From: Eubacteriales Family XIII. Incertae Sedis bacterium | Lineage (GTDB): Bacteria > Bacillota > Clostridia > Peptostreptococcales > Anaerovoracaceae | Direction of reading: 5' to 3' | Assembly (NCBI GenBank): GCA_031289235.1 | Contig: JAITPU010000090.1 | Span: 1 to 9,613 of the forward strand | Length of the DNA: 9,613 nt | In this document: in pieces, positions 1-7,322 of the stretch | How the letters are laid out: each line of letters starts with the position of its first letter | How positions within the stretch are numbered: the first letter of the stretch is position 1 | Translations under genes and position numbers: made by a program | The notes under the pieces: generated by a model | What the model was told of the DNA's origin: nothing | Seen by the model: only the letters and a program-made list of their open reading frames with translations | The model's database searches: none

Positions 1-279
1 AGTTCCGAAAAATACGTTGAAATATCCTCTTGCAGCAATTTTGAAGCCTATCAGGCGAGACGCGCGGGAATTCGTTTCCGCAACAGCGAAAGCGGCAATG
101 TGGAATTCCTGCACACGCTGAACGGCTCCGGTCTGGCGGCCGGAAGAACGGTCGCGGCGATCATGGAAAATTATCAGGAGGCGGACGGGTCCGTTACCGT
201 TCCGCAAGCGCTGCGGGCGTTCATGGGGACGGACAGGATTGAGCGGCGGGATATTAGTGCGCCGTCGAATAAACATTAG
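1..279 (+). CDS. serS: Seryl-tRNA synthetase, C-terminal end (partial, 5' end outside window)
   Basis: SerS charges tRNA-Ser with serine in the cytoplasm, using ATP. Only the last 92 codons are present, reading in frame from base 1 to a TAG stop. The visible part starts with an EISSCSNF stretch at residues 7-14, followed by ARRAGIRFR. Class II motif 3 follows at about residues 41-59 (NGSGLAAGRTVAAIMENYQ), with the conserved ATP-contacting Arg at residue 49. The tail continues with DGSVTVP and a short variable end, which is typical of bacterial SerS. A strong intrinsic terminator begins one base after the stop, so this is the last gene of its transcript. I see no frameshift or truncation inside the visible part. 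The family call is secure; the start and the N-terminal coiled-coil arm lie outside the window. Confidence 0.96.
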   Translation, partial: SSEKYVEISSCSNFEAYQARRAGIRFRNSESGNVEFLHTLNGSGLAAGRTVAAIMENYQEADGSVTVPQALRAFMGTDRIERRDISAPSNKH

Positions 280-317
280 AAAGCGCGGCGGTCTTTTTTC
301 CGCCGCGCTTTGTTTTA
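280..317 (+). terminator. Intrinsic terminator after serS
   Basis: A perfect 12-bp inverted repeat (280-291, aaagcgcggcgg, and 300-311, ccgccgcgcttt) flanks an 8-base T-rich loop. It is followed by GTTTTATT. It starts one base after the serS stop codon. The arms begin and end with AAA/TTT, so it might also work on the minus strand. The run of T inside the loop is unusual but does not weaken the stem. Confidence 0.9.
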
Positions 318-420
318 TTCCGGCGTTTTGTTGGCGGCGCGGCGCAATAAAGGCGCGCAGAGCCAAGGGGCGGTTATTACTCAAAGGTATGTTCTGCCGG
401 CGAAGGGAGTTTGGAAACTT

Positions 421-612
421 ATGCCGCTGAATATCCGGACGGGCGATATTTTAGAGCTGAAAAAACAGCATCCCTGCGGGGGGAAGGAATTTGAAGTGAT
501 GCGCGCGGGTATGGATTTCCGCGTCAAATGCCTGACCTGCGGCGCTCAGCTGCGGCTCTCAAGGCCGAAGCTTGAAAAACGCGTCCGGAAAATCAAAACC
601 GGGGAATCATGA
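421..612 (+). CDS. DUF951 family small protein
   Basis: A 63-residue protein of the DUF951 family, whose biochemical role is not established to my knowledge. The family pattern is clear: a GDI-x-L/E-x-KK-x-HPCGG block at residues 8-21, EFEVMRAGMDFRVKC at 23-37, and CLTCG at 37-41. The protein ends with a basic LEKRVRKIK tail. Cys19, Cys37 and Cys40 could form an incomplete metal site, but that is inference. I chose the ATG at 421 because the family starts at this point and an AAGGGAG ribosome binding site lies at 403-409. An in-frame ATG further upstream at 310 lies in the terminator stem and would add residues foreign to the family. The gene follows serS, but behind a terminator, so it probably has its own promoter between 318 and 400; I could not pick one with confidence. 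Its stop overlaps the stop of the convergent sugar kinase gene. Confidence 0.88.
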   Translation: MPLNIRTGDILELKKQHPCGGKEFEVMRAGMDFRVKCLTCGAQLRLSRPKLEKRVRKIKTGES

Positions 613-1569
613 AACCTGTCCCTTCGCCAGCATGGCGGCGCCTATGACGCCAGCCTCATTTCCGAGCCGCGCCGGAACGACGGGCACGGGAACATGGTAA
701 AAAGATTTCCGCACTATAAGTTTTCGCAGAGGTTCATAAAGAAATTCACCGGCAAGGCTGACTCCGCCGCCTAAGGCTATGATCTCGGGATCAAACAGCA
801 CGGCGAGAGACGCGATGCCGGAACTCAGATAATCAACGTAACGGTTGAAAATATCCACCGCAAAAGGATCATTCTCTTTTGCCGCGTCTATGACTGTCTT
901 GGCTGAAACATTGCCGATGTCGCCGCGCGCTTTTTTGTAAATCAGCGACAGAGGATATTCCACGACGGCTTTCCTGCCCTGCTGTTTCAGCCAAGTCGCC
1001 GTGCCGTAGGATTCAAGGCAGCCCCGGTTGCCGCAGGTACACAGCTGGCCGCCGTGTTTCACGATGATGTGTCCAAGCTCAAAGCCGTTGTTGCGCGCGC
1101 CGTTCCACATTTTGCCGTTCAGAACCATGCCTCCGCCAACTCCCGTGCCCAGCGTGATCAGAATAGCCGTCCCGTAACCGCGGAACGCGCCGGCGTAATA
1201 TTCGGCCAGTGCGGCGGCGTTTGCGTCGTTCGCCATGAGGACAGGGATTCCCGGAAACTTTTCTTCCACGGCCCGCTTTAAAGGAACGTCGTGAAAGTAC
1301 AGGTTGTGAGCGTTGATCACGACCTCTCCCGTCGCGTCGATGGTCCCGGGAACGGCGACGCCGATAGACTGAAAGTCGGAAACCGGAATTTTCAGCTCTT
1401 CCGCCATCTCCGCGACGAGTTTCGCCATAAGATCAACTACCGCGCCGTAAGGATCGCCGGTGGGAAACGGGATTCTGCGGGACGCGGCTATATCCACCTT
1501 GTCACGGCTGTCGCGAACGACGCCCGCTTTTATACTCGTTCCGCCTATATCAAAACCGACCTGAAGCAT
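607..1569 (-). CDS. ROK-family sugar kinase, glucokinase-like
   Basis: A 320-residue cytoplasmic ROK kinase that probably phosphorylates glucose or a related hexose with ATP. The N-terminal phosphate-binding loop GFDIGGTSIKAG is at residues 5-16. ANDANAAALAE at 113-123 holds the catalytic Asp115. A second glycine-rich loop, LGTGVGGG, is at 140-147. The ROK signature runs from about 160 to 190, with E164 and H167 of the ELGH motif and the zinc ligands Cys177, Cys179 and Cys184 in CTCGNRGC. There is no N-terminal helix-turn-helix, so this is an enzyme and not a NagC/XylR-type repressor. The length matches Gram-positive glucokinases (about 310-325). The start has an AAGGAAG ribosome binding site nine bases upstream and lies 26 bases after hisC, which suggests co-transcription. 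The substrate cannot be read from sequence: ManNAc or other hexose kinases share the fold. Glucokinase is the default inference. Confidence 0.9.
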   Translation of the reverse strand: MLQVGFDIGGTSIKAGVVRDSRDKVDIAASRRIPFPTGDPYGAVVDLMAKLVAEMAEELKIPVSDFQSIGVAVPGTIDATGEVVINAHNLYFHDVPLKRAVEEKFPGIPVLMANDANAAALAEYYAGAFRGYGTAILITLGTGVGGGMVLNGKMWNGARNNGFELGHIIVKHGGQLCTCGNRGCLESYGTATWLKQQGRKAVVEYPLSLIYKKARGDIGNVSAKTVIDAAKENDPFAVDIFNRYVDYLSSGIASLAVLFDPEIIALGGGVSLAGEFLYEPLRKLIVRKSFYHVPVPVVPARLGNEAGVIGAAMLAKGQVS

Positions 1570-1595
1570 AACTGACTTCTTCCTTTCTATCTTGC

Positions 1596-2693
1596 CTAAG
1601 CCAACACCTCGTCCATTTTATCCGCGAAAAAAGCCATCTGCTCCGGAGTTCCGGTACTGACGCGCAGCCATTCCTTCCAGCCCCACAGATAGCCCGGCCG
1701 CACGATAAGGCCCTTTCTTTGCAGTTCTTCAAAGACGGTTTTGGAATCGCGGCCTGTGTTTACCCAGACAAAATTCGCGTATGAAGGGAAATATTCCAAT
1801 CCGCGCCTGTCAAAATATTCCGTCAGGAAAGCGACGGCGCCGCGGTTTTCCAATACGATTCTCCTGAGGTAGGCGCTGTCTTTAAGTGCGGCTTTCGCGG
1901 CGACCTGAGCCAGCCGATTCACGCCGAAGACCTGCCGGACGGCGTTGAGCTTTCCCGCCAAAAGCGGCGACGTGATCAAATATCCCGCGCGTACGCCGGC
2001 AATGCCGTATATCTTGGAAAATGTGCGCAGGACGATGGTGTTCGGCCTTTTTTCAGGCAGCGACGCGCTGTTTTCCGGATAATCCGGAAACGCGGAGGCA
2101 AATTCGTGATAGGCTTCGTCCAAGACCAAAATCACGTCTTCCGGGATGCCTTTTATAAGATTATCTACCTCCTCACGCGAGGCAATGTGGCCGGTGGGAT
2201 TGTTCGGATTGGCGAGATATAAAATCTTCGTGCGCTCGTTCGCGCGGCCGATAAGCGCGTCAATATCAAAACGCTGCCCGCGAAGCGGCGTTTTTACAGG
2301 TTTCGCGCCCATGAAAACCGCGGACATGCTGTATATGTCGAAGCTGGGCTCAGACGTGATGATTTCCTCGCCCGCGTTCAGAAACGCCATGGAAATCAGC
2401 CACAGCAGCCCTTCGCCGCCGTTGCCGATAACGAGCGAATCGGGAGATACGTTTAAATGCCCGGCCAAAGCTCCTACGAGTTCAAAGCAGCTGCCATCCG
2501 GATAAAAATTTATATTTTCGAGTTCTTCACGCATCGCTTCAAGCGCCAGCGGGGAAGGCCCGAACTGATTTTCGTTGGACGCCAGTTTCTCAATACGGGA
2601 AAGGCCATACTCCCGCCGCACGGCTTCTATGGGTTTCCCCTGCACATAGGGGCGGAAAAACTCCAGTTCTTTTCTGAATAGGGATCCGGACAT
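1596..2693 (-). CDS. hisC: HisC-type aminotransferase (histidinol-phosphate aminotransferase family)
   Basis: A 365-residue PLP-dependent fold-type I (class I/II) aminotransferase. HisC converts imidazole acetol phosphate plus glutamate to histidinol phosphate in histidine synthesis. The visible landmarks are in family order: KLASNENQFGPSP at 36-48, a YPDG element at 64-67, ANPNNPTG at 161-168 (Asn165 contacts PLP), LDEAYHEF at 191-198, TFSKIYGIAGVRAGY at 224-238 with the Schiff-base Lys227, and a C-terminal LRVSTGTPEQ with the carboxylate-binding Arg344. The length is normal for HisC. No other his genes are nearby, and many clostridial HisC homologues act on aromatic or other 2-oxo acids. 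The substrate is therefore open, and a role in transamination linked to the upstream leu genes is possible but unproven. The ribosome binding site is weak (a GGGTGAT stretch). The start lies 34 bases after the preceding gene. Confidence 0.85.
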   Translation of the reverse strand: MSGSLFRKELEFFRPYVQGKPIEAVRREYGLSRIEKLASNENQFGPSPLALEAMREELENINFYPDGSCFELVGALAGHLNVSPDSLVIGNGGEGLLWLISMAFLNAGEEIITSEPSFDIYSMSAVFMGAKPVKTPLRGQRFDIDALIGRANERTKILYLANPNNPTGHIASREEVDNLIKGIPEDVILVLDEAYHEFASAFPDYPENSASLPEKRPNTIVLRTFSKIYGIAGVRAGYLITSPLLAGKLNAVRQVFGVNRLAQVAAKAALKDSAYLRRIVLENRGAVAFLTEYFDRRGLEYFPSYANFVWVNTGRDSKTVFEELQRKGLIVRPGYLWGWKEWLRVSTGTPEQMAFFADKMDEVLA

Positions 2694-2727
2694 GAAAGAT
2701 CACCCGCTTTCGTTATTGCTCCGACAT

Positions 2728-3798
2728 TCAAACCAAGCGCAAACGCGACTTCTGCCTGAATTCCGACAAATAAAATTTATACGGATAGGCGCTCAGCAAA
2801 ACCCGCAATTTATCTTCGAATCTCGCGGCGTCATACAGCAAAAGGTCTATATATACACAGGTTCCGCCCATAGCTCCGCCTAAAACTATCCCTATTTCCT
2901 CGCCCGAATCCTGCTCTCCGAGAACTTCGAACCGCAGCTTAGATTCAATCTCACGGCGAAGCTCAAGGAGGTTCGCGGGATCTTTTTCCGCGCTGTCATA
3001 CGGGAACAGCAGGAAGAGAGCTTCCGCCCCGCAGCGTTTCAGCTTATCCGCCGACTCCGCGGAAGCCTCGTAATATTCATTGATCAAAGCCATATAGCCG
3101 GTAACTCCGGTAAAAACGTCGTACCGGAGAGCGTCTTTTTTTCGCGGCGTGAAAGTGTACGCGCCGTACCGCCTGTCGGGCCGCGAGACGATTTCCCTCC
3201 CCGAGGCGGTGATTACTCTCCTCATGCGCCGCTCCAACTCCGTGAGCGGGAACATACCCTCCGAACGCGCCGCGGCCGGCTTTACTTCATCAATATACAC
3301 TTCAGCGAAGCCCTCGCCTACGGCGATATCCGCAATAGCGCGAAACGCGCCGCAAGCGTCGTTCTTTTCCGACCCGTTCCATGCCTTATGATAGAAATCG
3401 ACGGAGAAGCAATCTTTTTCAACGTCATAATCCGCTTTGACAGCAATCTCGTCCATTCCGGCGGCTTTGCCGCAAATCTCCAGATCAAAGTTTCTGCCGC
3501 CGGAACCGGGCGTAAATGGAAAAAATTTCCATTTACGTTGATGCCGCCGCGGCATACGGGCGATCAGATACGGAAAAAGATAGAACAGATATTCTTCCCC
3601 GCCGGGCGAAAAAATAAATTCGAAACCTCCGCCGGCCCTGAAGCGGACGTCGTCTGAAATCAGCCTCACCCCATTTGAAATGAAAGAAGCGACATCGCCG
3701 GACTCATACTGTTCAGGATAGGCGAACATGTCGGACAATCTTTTTTCATTGAGTCCGAACCACCTCCAGAAAGCGTCGGCTCTCTCTTTAAACGTCAT
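2728..3798 (-). CDS. Hypothetical protein of 356 residues, family not recognised
   Basis: I do not recognise this protein. It begins with MTFKERADAFWRWF, an FWxWF-x(2)-NE start that I associate only loosely with small uncharacterised bacterial proteins. The middle is rich in aromatic and charged residues (RKWKFFPFTPG near residues 88-98, then FDLEICG, VDFYHKAW and AEVYIDEVKP). The C-terminal half alternates hydrophobic and charged stretches and ends SRLRLV. I see no signal peptide, membrane segment, cysteine cluster, Walker motif or helix-turn-helix, so a soluble cytoplasmic mixed alpha/beta protein is the likely form. Base composition and codon use look like the neighbours, so it is probably a resident gene. 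It sits between ridA (89 bases upstream) and hisC (34 bases downstream) on the same strand. The nearest ribosome binding site, AAAAAGGAAG, is unusually far (about 12 bases) from the ATG, with no better in-frame start. A perfect inverted repeat lies inside the gene at 3511-3537. Confidence 0.75.
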   Translation of the reverse strand: MTFKERADAFWRWFGLNEKRLSDMFAYPEQYESGDVASFISNGVRLISDDVRFRAGGGFEFIFSPGGEEYLFYLFPYLIARMPRRHQRKWKFFPFTPGSGGRNFDLEICGKAAGMDEIAVKADYDVEKDCFSVDFYHKAWNGSEKNDACGAFRAIADIAVGEGFAEVYIDEVKPAAARSEGMFPLTELERRMRRVITASGREIVSRPDRRYGAYTFTPRKKDALRYDVFTGVTGYMALINEYYEASAESADKLKRCGAEALFLLFPYDSAEKDPANLLELRREIESKLRFEVLGEQDSGEEIGIVLGGAMGGTCVYIDLLLYDAARFEDKLRVLLSAYPYKFYLSEFRQKSRLRLV

Positions 3799-3887
3799 AA
3801 TTTCAAGCTGCTTCCTTTTTGTTACTCCGCCAATTACTACAGTTCAAAAGTTGCCCGTGAGCAGGCAGAGAGCCTCCGCCGCGGCAG

Positions 3888-4268
3888 TTAAATATAGGCG
3901 ATAGCTTCTATTTCCACGAGGGCGCCTCTCGGCAGCCCGGCCACTTCCACCGCCGAACGGGAAGGAAGGGCGCCGCTCTCGAAAAAAGTCTCATACACGC
4001 CGTTCATCAGGGCGAAGTTATTGATATCGCTTAAAAAAACGGTGGTTTTCAGCACCCTGTCCATCGAACTGCCCGCCGCTTCCAAAATCCCGCGAACGTT
4101 TTTAAGCGCCTGAGCCGTTTGTTCCTCAATACCGCTTCCGGCAAAATCCCCTGTTTCGGGATCAATGGGAATCTGACCGGACGTGAAAATCAGTCTCCCG
4201 AAAATATTGCCCTGTGCGTAGGGTCCGATAGCCGCGGGAGCCGCGGCGGTTTTTATCTGTTTTCTCAT
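3888..4268 (-). CDS. ridA: RidA family reactive intermediate/imine deaminase
   Basis: A 126-residue protein of the RidA (YjgF/YER057c/UK114) family, a trimeric cytosolic enzyme. It hydrolyses enamine/imine intermediates such as 2-aminoacrylate that leak from PLP enzymes, releasing ammonia and a keto acid. The family core is complete: IGPYAQG at 14-20, FTSGQIPIDPETG at 28-40, a V-x-K-x-TVFL-x-D-x-x-F block at 72-85, and the C-terminal signature PSRSAVEVAGLPRGALVEIE at 102-121 with the catalytic-site Arg104. The length is typical. The start follows an AAGGGGG ribosome binding site. The gene begins 59 bases after leuB on the same strand. RidA protects IlvE and other PLP enzymes in enteric bacteria, so linkage to branched-chain synthesis and to a downstream aminotransferase makes sense. 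The Arg and the signature favour the active RidA subgroup over Rid2-7 homologues, but that is inference. Confidence 0.95.
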   Translation of the reverse strand: MRKQIKTAAAPAAIGPYAQGNIFGRLIFTSGQIPIDPETGDFAGSGIEEQTAQALKNVRGILEAAGSSMDRVLKTTVFLSDINNFALMNGVYETFFESGALPSRSAVEVAGLPRGALVEIEAIAYI

Positions 4269-4327
4269 AAAAAGTTCCCCCTTCTCGTCGCTGTCGTCCC
4301 CTGCCTATGCTTGAATAGCGACAAAAA

Positions 4328-5404
4328 TTATAATATCCTCTCGGCGATCAAAGCGCCGATCTCCTTTGTACCGACAGCTTTTTTCCCTTCGGAATAAATA
4401 TCCGGCGTCCTGTAATCCTCGTCAAGCACACTTTTTACCGCCTGTTCCACGGCTTCGGCCTCTCCGGAGAGACCGAAAGAATAGCGCAGCATCATAGCCG
4501 CCGACAGTATGGCGGCTACGGGGTTCACCCTGTCCTTCCCCGCGATATCGGGAGCGGAGCCGTGGACGGGTTCATACAGGCCGAAATTGCCCGCGGCGAA
4601 ACTGGCGGACGGCAACATGCCGATGGAACCGGAGATCACGCCGGCTTCGTCTGAAAGAATATCGCCGAACATATTGCCTGTTAATATGACGTCAAACTGT
4701 CCGGGATCCCGGACAAGCTGCATGGCGGCGTTGTCCACGTACATGTGTTCAAGCGTCACGCCGGGATACCCGGCGGCCAGAGCGCTTACCGTCCGACGCC
4801 ACAATCTGGAACTCTCAAGCACATTGGCTTTATCCACGCTGGTTATTTTCCCGGCGCGTTCCCGCGCCAAGCTGAAAGCCGTCCGCGCGACGCGCCTGAC
4901 CTCTTCTTCAGCGTAAATTTCCACGTCATAGGCGGCCAGCCCCATATCCCCGGACTCTTTCACGCCCTTTTCGCCGAAATAAATACCGCCCGTCAATTCG
5001 CGCACGACGACGATATCAACGCCGCCCGAAATAATTCCCGCTTTCAATGGGCAGGCGTCCGCCAGCGCTTCAAAGAGCACAGCCGGACGGATGTTGGCGA
5101 AAAGGCCCAATTCTTTGCGAAGCCTCAAAAGAGCTGTCTCCGGACGCTGTTCTCTGGGAAGCGCGTCCCATTTCCCGCCGCCAACCGCGCCGAGGAGAAC
5201 GGCGTCGCTGCCTCTGCATATATCAATGGTTTCCTTTGGAAGAGCCTCCTCCGTTTCGTCGATAGCAGCGCCGCCCGCCAAAACTGACCGATATTCAAAT
5301 TTATGTCCGTACACGCCGCTCACGCGGTCAAGTATGCGAATTGCCTGCGAAATTACCTCCGGCCCTACGCCGTCGCCACGCGCCACGGCGATCGTGTATT
5401 TCAT
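4328..5404 (-). CDS. leuB: 3-isopropylmalate dehydrogenase
   Basis: LeuB oxidises 3-isopropylmalate with NAD+, followed by decarboxylation to 2-ketoisocaproate, the third step of leucine synthesis. It is a cytosolic homodimer that needs Mg2+ or Mn2+. From the chosen start it has 358 residues, the usual length. Landmarks are GDGVGPEV at 10-17 (the family usually has GDGIGPE), LGAVGGGKWD at 71-80, the substrate arginines of LLRLRKELGLFANIRP at 92-107, Arg135 and Tyr142 in RELTGGIYFG, Lys192 in SVDKANVLESS, Asp224 in VDNAA, the metal ligands Asp248 and Asp252 in GDILSDEAG, and the NAD loop LYEPVHGSAPDIAGK at 276-290. The frame extends upstream to an ATG at 5467, but that adds 21 basic, non-conserved residues without a ribosome binding site. 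The ATG at 5404 is preceded by GGTGGAGG at ten bases and is preferred. The gene follows leuD by 72 bases. Confidence 0.96.
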   Translation of the reverse strand: MKYTIAVARGDGVGPEVISQAIRILDRVSGVYGHKFEYRSVLAGGAAIDETEEALPKETIDICRGSDAVLLGAVGGGKWDALPREQRPETALLRLRKELGLFANIRPAVLFEALADACPLKAGIISGGVDIVVVRELTGGIYFGEKGVKESGDMGLAAYDVEIYAEEEVRRVARTAFSLARERAGKITSVDKANVLESSRLWRRTVSALAAGYPGVTLEHMYVDNAAMQLVRDPGQFDVILTGNMFGDILSDEAGVISGSIGMLPSASFAAGNFGLYEPVHGSAPDIAGKDRVNPVAAILSAAMMLRYSFGLSGEAEAVEQAVKSVLDEDYRTPDIYSEGKKAVGTKEIGALIAERIL

Positions 5405-5414
5405 CTTCTTTGTA

Positions 5415-5422
5415 CCTCCACC
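5415..5422 (-). promoter_or_regulatory. Ribosome binding site that fixes the leuB start
   Basis: GGTGGAGG on the minus strand lies ten bases upstream of the ATG at 5404. The alternative upstream ATG at 5467 has nothing comparable, which decides the leuB start. Confidence 0.8.
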
Positions 5423-5476
5423 TTTTCCTTTTTGTCGCCTTATTCCGATGTTTCGGCTGCCGGTCAATTTATCCCT

Positions 5477-5962
5477 TCACACAATCAATTTGTCTTTCAC
5501 GTAGTTGATAAGGCCGCCTTTTTCGATCAGGCCGGAGATGAACGGCGGAAACGGCTCCGCTTTATACGTCTCTTCCTTCGTTCTGTTGTAAATGGCGCCG
5601 GTCTCAAAGTCCACCTCTACTTCGTCGCCCGCGTCTATGGCTTTCGCCGCCTCTTCCGACTCTAAGATTGGAAGTCCCGTGTTAAACGCGTTGCGGTAAA
5701 ATATTCTGGCGAAAGAGGGCGCGATGACACAGGCCACGCCGGAAGCCTTTATCGCGGCAGCGGCGTGTTCACGCGAAGAACCGCAGCCGAAATTCGCGCC
5801 GGCCGCTATGATGTCTCCCGGCCGCGCTTCAGCCACGAAATTCGCGTCGATATCTTCCATGCAATGCCGCGCCAGTTCGCCTGGATCCGACGTCACCAAG
5901 TAACGCGCGGGGATAATCACGTCCGTATTCACGTTTTCACCGTATTTAAAAACCTTGCCCAT
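5477..5962 (-). CDS. leuD: 3-isopropylmalate dehydratase, small subunit
   Basis: LeuD supplies the swivelling aconitase domain 4 to the LeuCD heterodimer, which isomerises 2-isopropylmalate to 3-isopropylmalate. The protein has 161 residues, the short form found with about 420-430-residue LeuC subunits in archaea and many clostridia. The E. coli type is about 200 residues. VNTDVIIPARYL at 11-22 leads into the substrate-recognition loop YLVTSDP at 21-27. The active-site loop NFGCGSSREHA at 57-67 and FYRNAFNTGLP at 88-98 are intact. The ribosome binding site is AAAGGA about eight bases before the ATG. The gene follows leuC by 66 bases. The small-subunit family also includes homoaconitase and dimethylmalate dehydratase subunits, but neighbours leuA, leuC and leuB settle the assignment. 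Confidence 0.96.
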   Translation of the reverse strand: MGKVFKYGENVNTDVIIPARYLVTSDPGELARHCMEDIDANFVAEARPGDIIAAGANFGCGSSREHAAAAIKASGVACVIAPSFARIFYRNAFNTGLPILESEEAAKAIDAGDEVEVDFETGAIYNRTKEETYKAEPFPPFISGLIEKGGLINYVKDKLIV

Positions 5963-6028
5963 AGGTATGATCCTTTCTCAGGCGCGCAAATCCTCGCCCC
6001 TTTGTCCCAATGTTTAGTTGGCGGCGCG

Positions 6029-7321
6029 TTAAAACTCTTCCGGACCGGCGATATAACCTCTCAGCGCGGAAGCGGCGGCTACCGCCGGTCCGGCCAGATA
6101 TATTTCGGAATCCACATGGCCCATGCGCCCCACGAAGTTTCGGTTGGTGGTGGAGACAGCCCGTTCTCCCGCGGCAAGGACGCCCATGTGCCCGCCTAAA
6201 CAGGGGCCGCAGGTAGGAGTGGAAAGCGCGGCGCCCGCCTTCACGAAAATTTCCGCGTAGCCCTCCCGGACGCAATCCAGATAAACCTGCTGCGTACCCG
6301 GCAGGATGATACACCTCAAACCCTTCGCGATCTTTCTTCCTTTGAGGATTTTTGCGGCGACCGCCATATCTTCCATTCTTCCGTTGGTGCAGGAGCCTAT
6401 GACGACCTGATCAATTTTGATACGGCTGATACGGTCGATTTCATCTATCGTTTTCACATTTTCCGGCAGATGCGGAAAAGCGACCGCGGGTCGGATTTTG
6501 CCGAGATCAATTTGAATTTCGCGGGAATAGACGGCGTTTTCATCGGCATTATACGCTTTCACTGATTTTTTCAGCGCTTTATTCCTGTTTCTGTGCTTAC
6601 GAATGTATTCCCTCGTCCTGTCGTCCACCGGGAAAATCCCGTTTTTAGCCCCCGCTTCGATCGCCATATTCGCCATGGTGAAGCGGTCGTCCATGGAGAG
6701 GTTTTGAACGCCGTCCCCCACGAATTCCATGGACTGGTAAAGAGCGCCGTCAACGCCTATCAAGCCGATTATATGCAGGATCACGTCTTTACCGCCCACC
6801 CATTTGGAAGGTTTGCCGGTCAGTTCGAATTTAACAGCGGCGGGAACCTTGAACCACGCTTTGCCCGTCGCCATTCCGGCCGCCATATCCGTGGAACCGA
6901 CGCCTGTCGCGAAAGCGCCAAGCGCGCCATATGTGCAGGTGTGGGAATCCGCTCCGATGACCGCGTCCCCGGCGGAAACCAAGCCCTTTTCAGGGAGAAG
7001 AACGTGTTCGATACCCATTTCGCCCACTTCAAAGTAATTCGTGATTCCCTGGTCCCGGGCGAATTCCCTTAAAATCTTGCATTGCGCGGCCGCCTTGATG
7101 TCTTTGTTCGGCGCGAAATGATCAGGTATCAGCACAATTTTGTTCGCGTCAAACACACTTTTCGCCCCCATTTTGCCGAACTCCGCGACGGCCGGCGGAC
7201 CTGTTATATCGTTCGCGAGCACAATGTCAAGATTCGCTTCTATAAACTGGCCCGACCGCACAGTTTTCAGTCCCGCGTGGGCGGCAAGTATTTTCTGGGT
7301 CATAGTCATTCCGGGCTTCAT
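6029..7321 (-). CDS. leuC: 3-isopropylmalate dehydratase, large subunit
   Basis: LeuC carries the [4Fe-4S] cluster of isopropylmalate isomerase and works with LeuD in step two of leucine synthesis. It has 430 residues and belongs to the shorter, archaeal-type (HACN-like) group; the E. coli type is about 466. Visible landmarks are MTMTQKILAAHAG at 5-17, PDHFAPNKD at 66-74, GADSHTCTYGALGAFATG at 123-140, and the three cluster cysteines: Cys311 in IGSCTNGR, then Cys371 and Cys374 in TPTCGPCLGGHMG. NRNFVGRMGH at 393-402 and the C-terminal AGPAVAAASALRG also fit. The ATG used at 7321 lies one base after the leuA TAG and has GGGAGG nine bases upstream, inside the end of leuA, so the two genes are probably translationally coupled. 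An ATG four codons further in is a weaker alternative. Confidence 0.97.
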   Translation of the reverse strand: MKPGMTMTQKILAAHAGLKTVRSGQFIEANLDIVLANDITGPPAVAEFGKMGAKSVFDANKIVLIPDHFAPNKDIKAAAQCKILREFARDQGITNYFEVGEMGIEHVLLPEKGLVSAGDAVIGADSHTCTYGALGAFATGVGSTDMAAGMATGKAWFKVPAAVKFELTGKPSKWVGGKDVILHIIGLIGVDGALYQSMEFVGDGVQNLSMDDRFTMANMAIEAGAKNGIFPVDDRTREYIRKHRNRNKALKKSVKAYNADENAVYSREIQIDLGKIRPAVAFPHLPENVKTIDEIDRISRIKIDQVVIGSCTNGRMEDMAVAAKILKGRKIAKGLRCIILPGTQQVYLDCVREGYAEIFVKAGAALSTPTCGPCLGGHMGVLAAGERAVSTTNRNFVGRMGHVDSEIYLAGPAVAAASALRGYIAGPEEF

Positions 7322-7322
7322 C

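Noticed and set aside
310..420. An upstream in-frame start for the DUF951 gene at 310
   Set aside because: The ATG lies in the terminator stem, and the extra 37 residues are not part of the family. The ATG at 421 has a ribosome binding site and family-like length.
239..430. A 63-codon plus-strand frame over the end of serS
   Set aside because: It overlaps the serS end in another frame and runs through the terminator stem; the arginine-rich product reflects the GC-rich hairpin.
3845..3867. A possible terminator between ridA and the unknown gene (TGCC/GGCA stem with TTTT nearby on the minus strand)
   Set aside because: Only four base pairs with an eight-base loop, too weak for an intrinsic terminator.
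5405..5467. A longer leuB start at 5467
   Set aside because: It would add 21 basic residues not found in the family and has no ribosome binding site, unlike the ATG at 5404.
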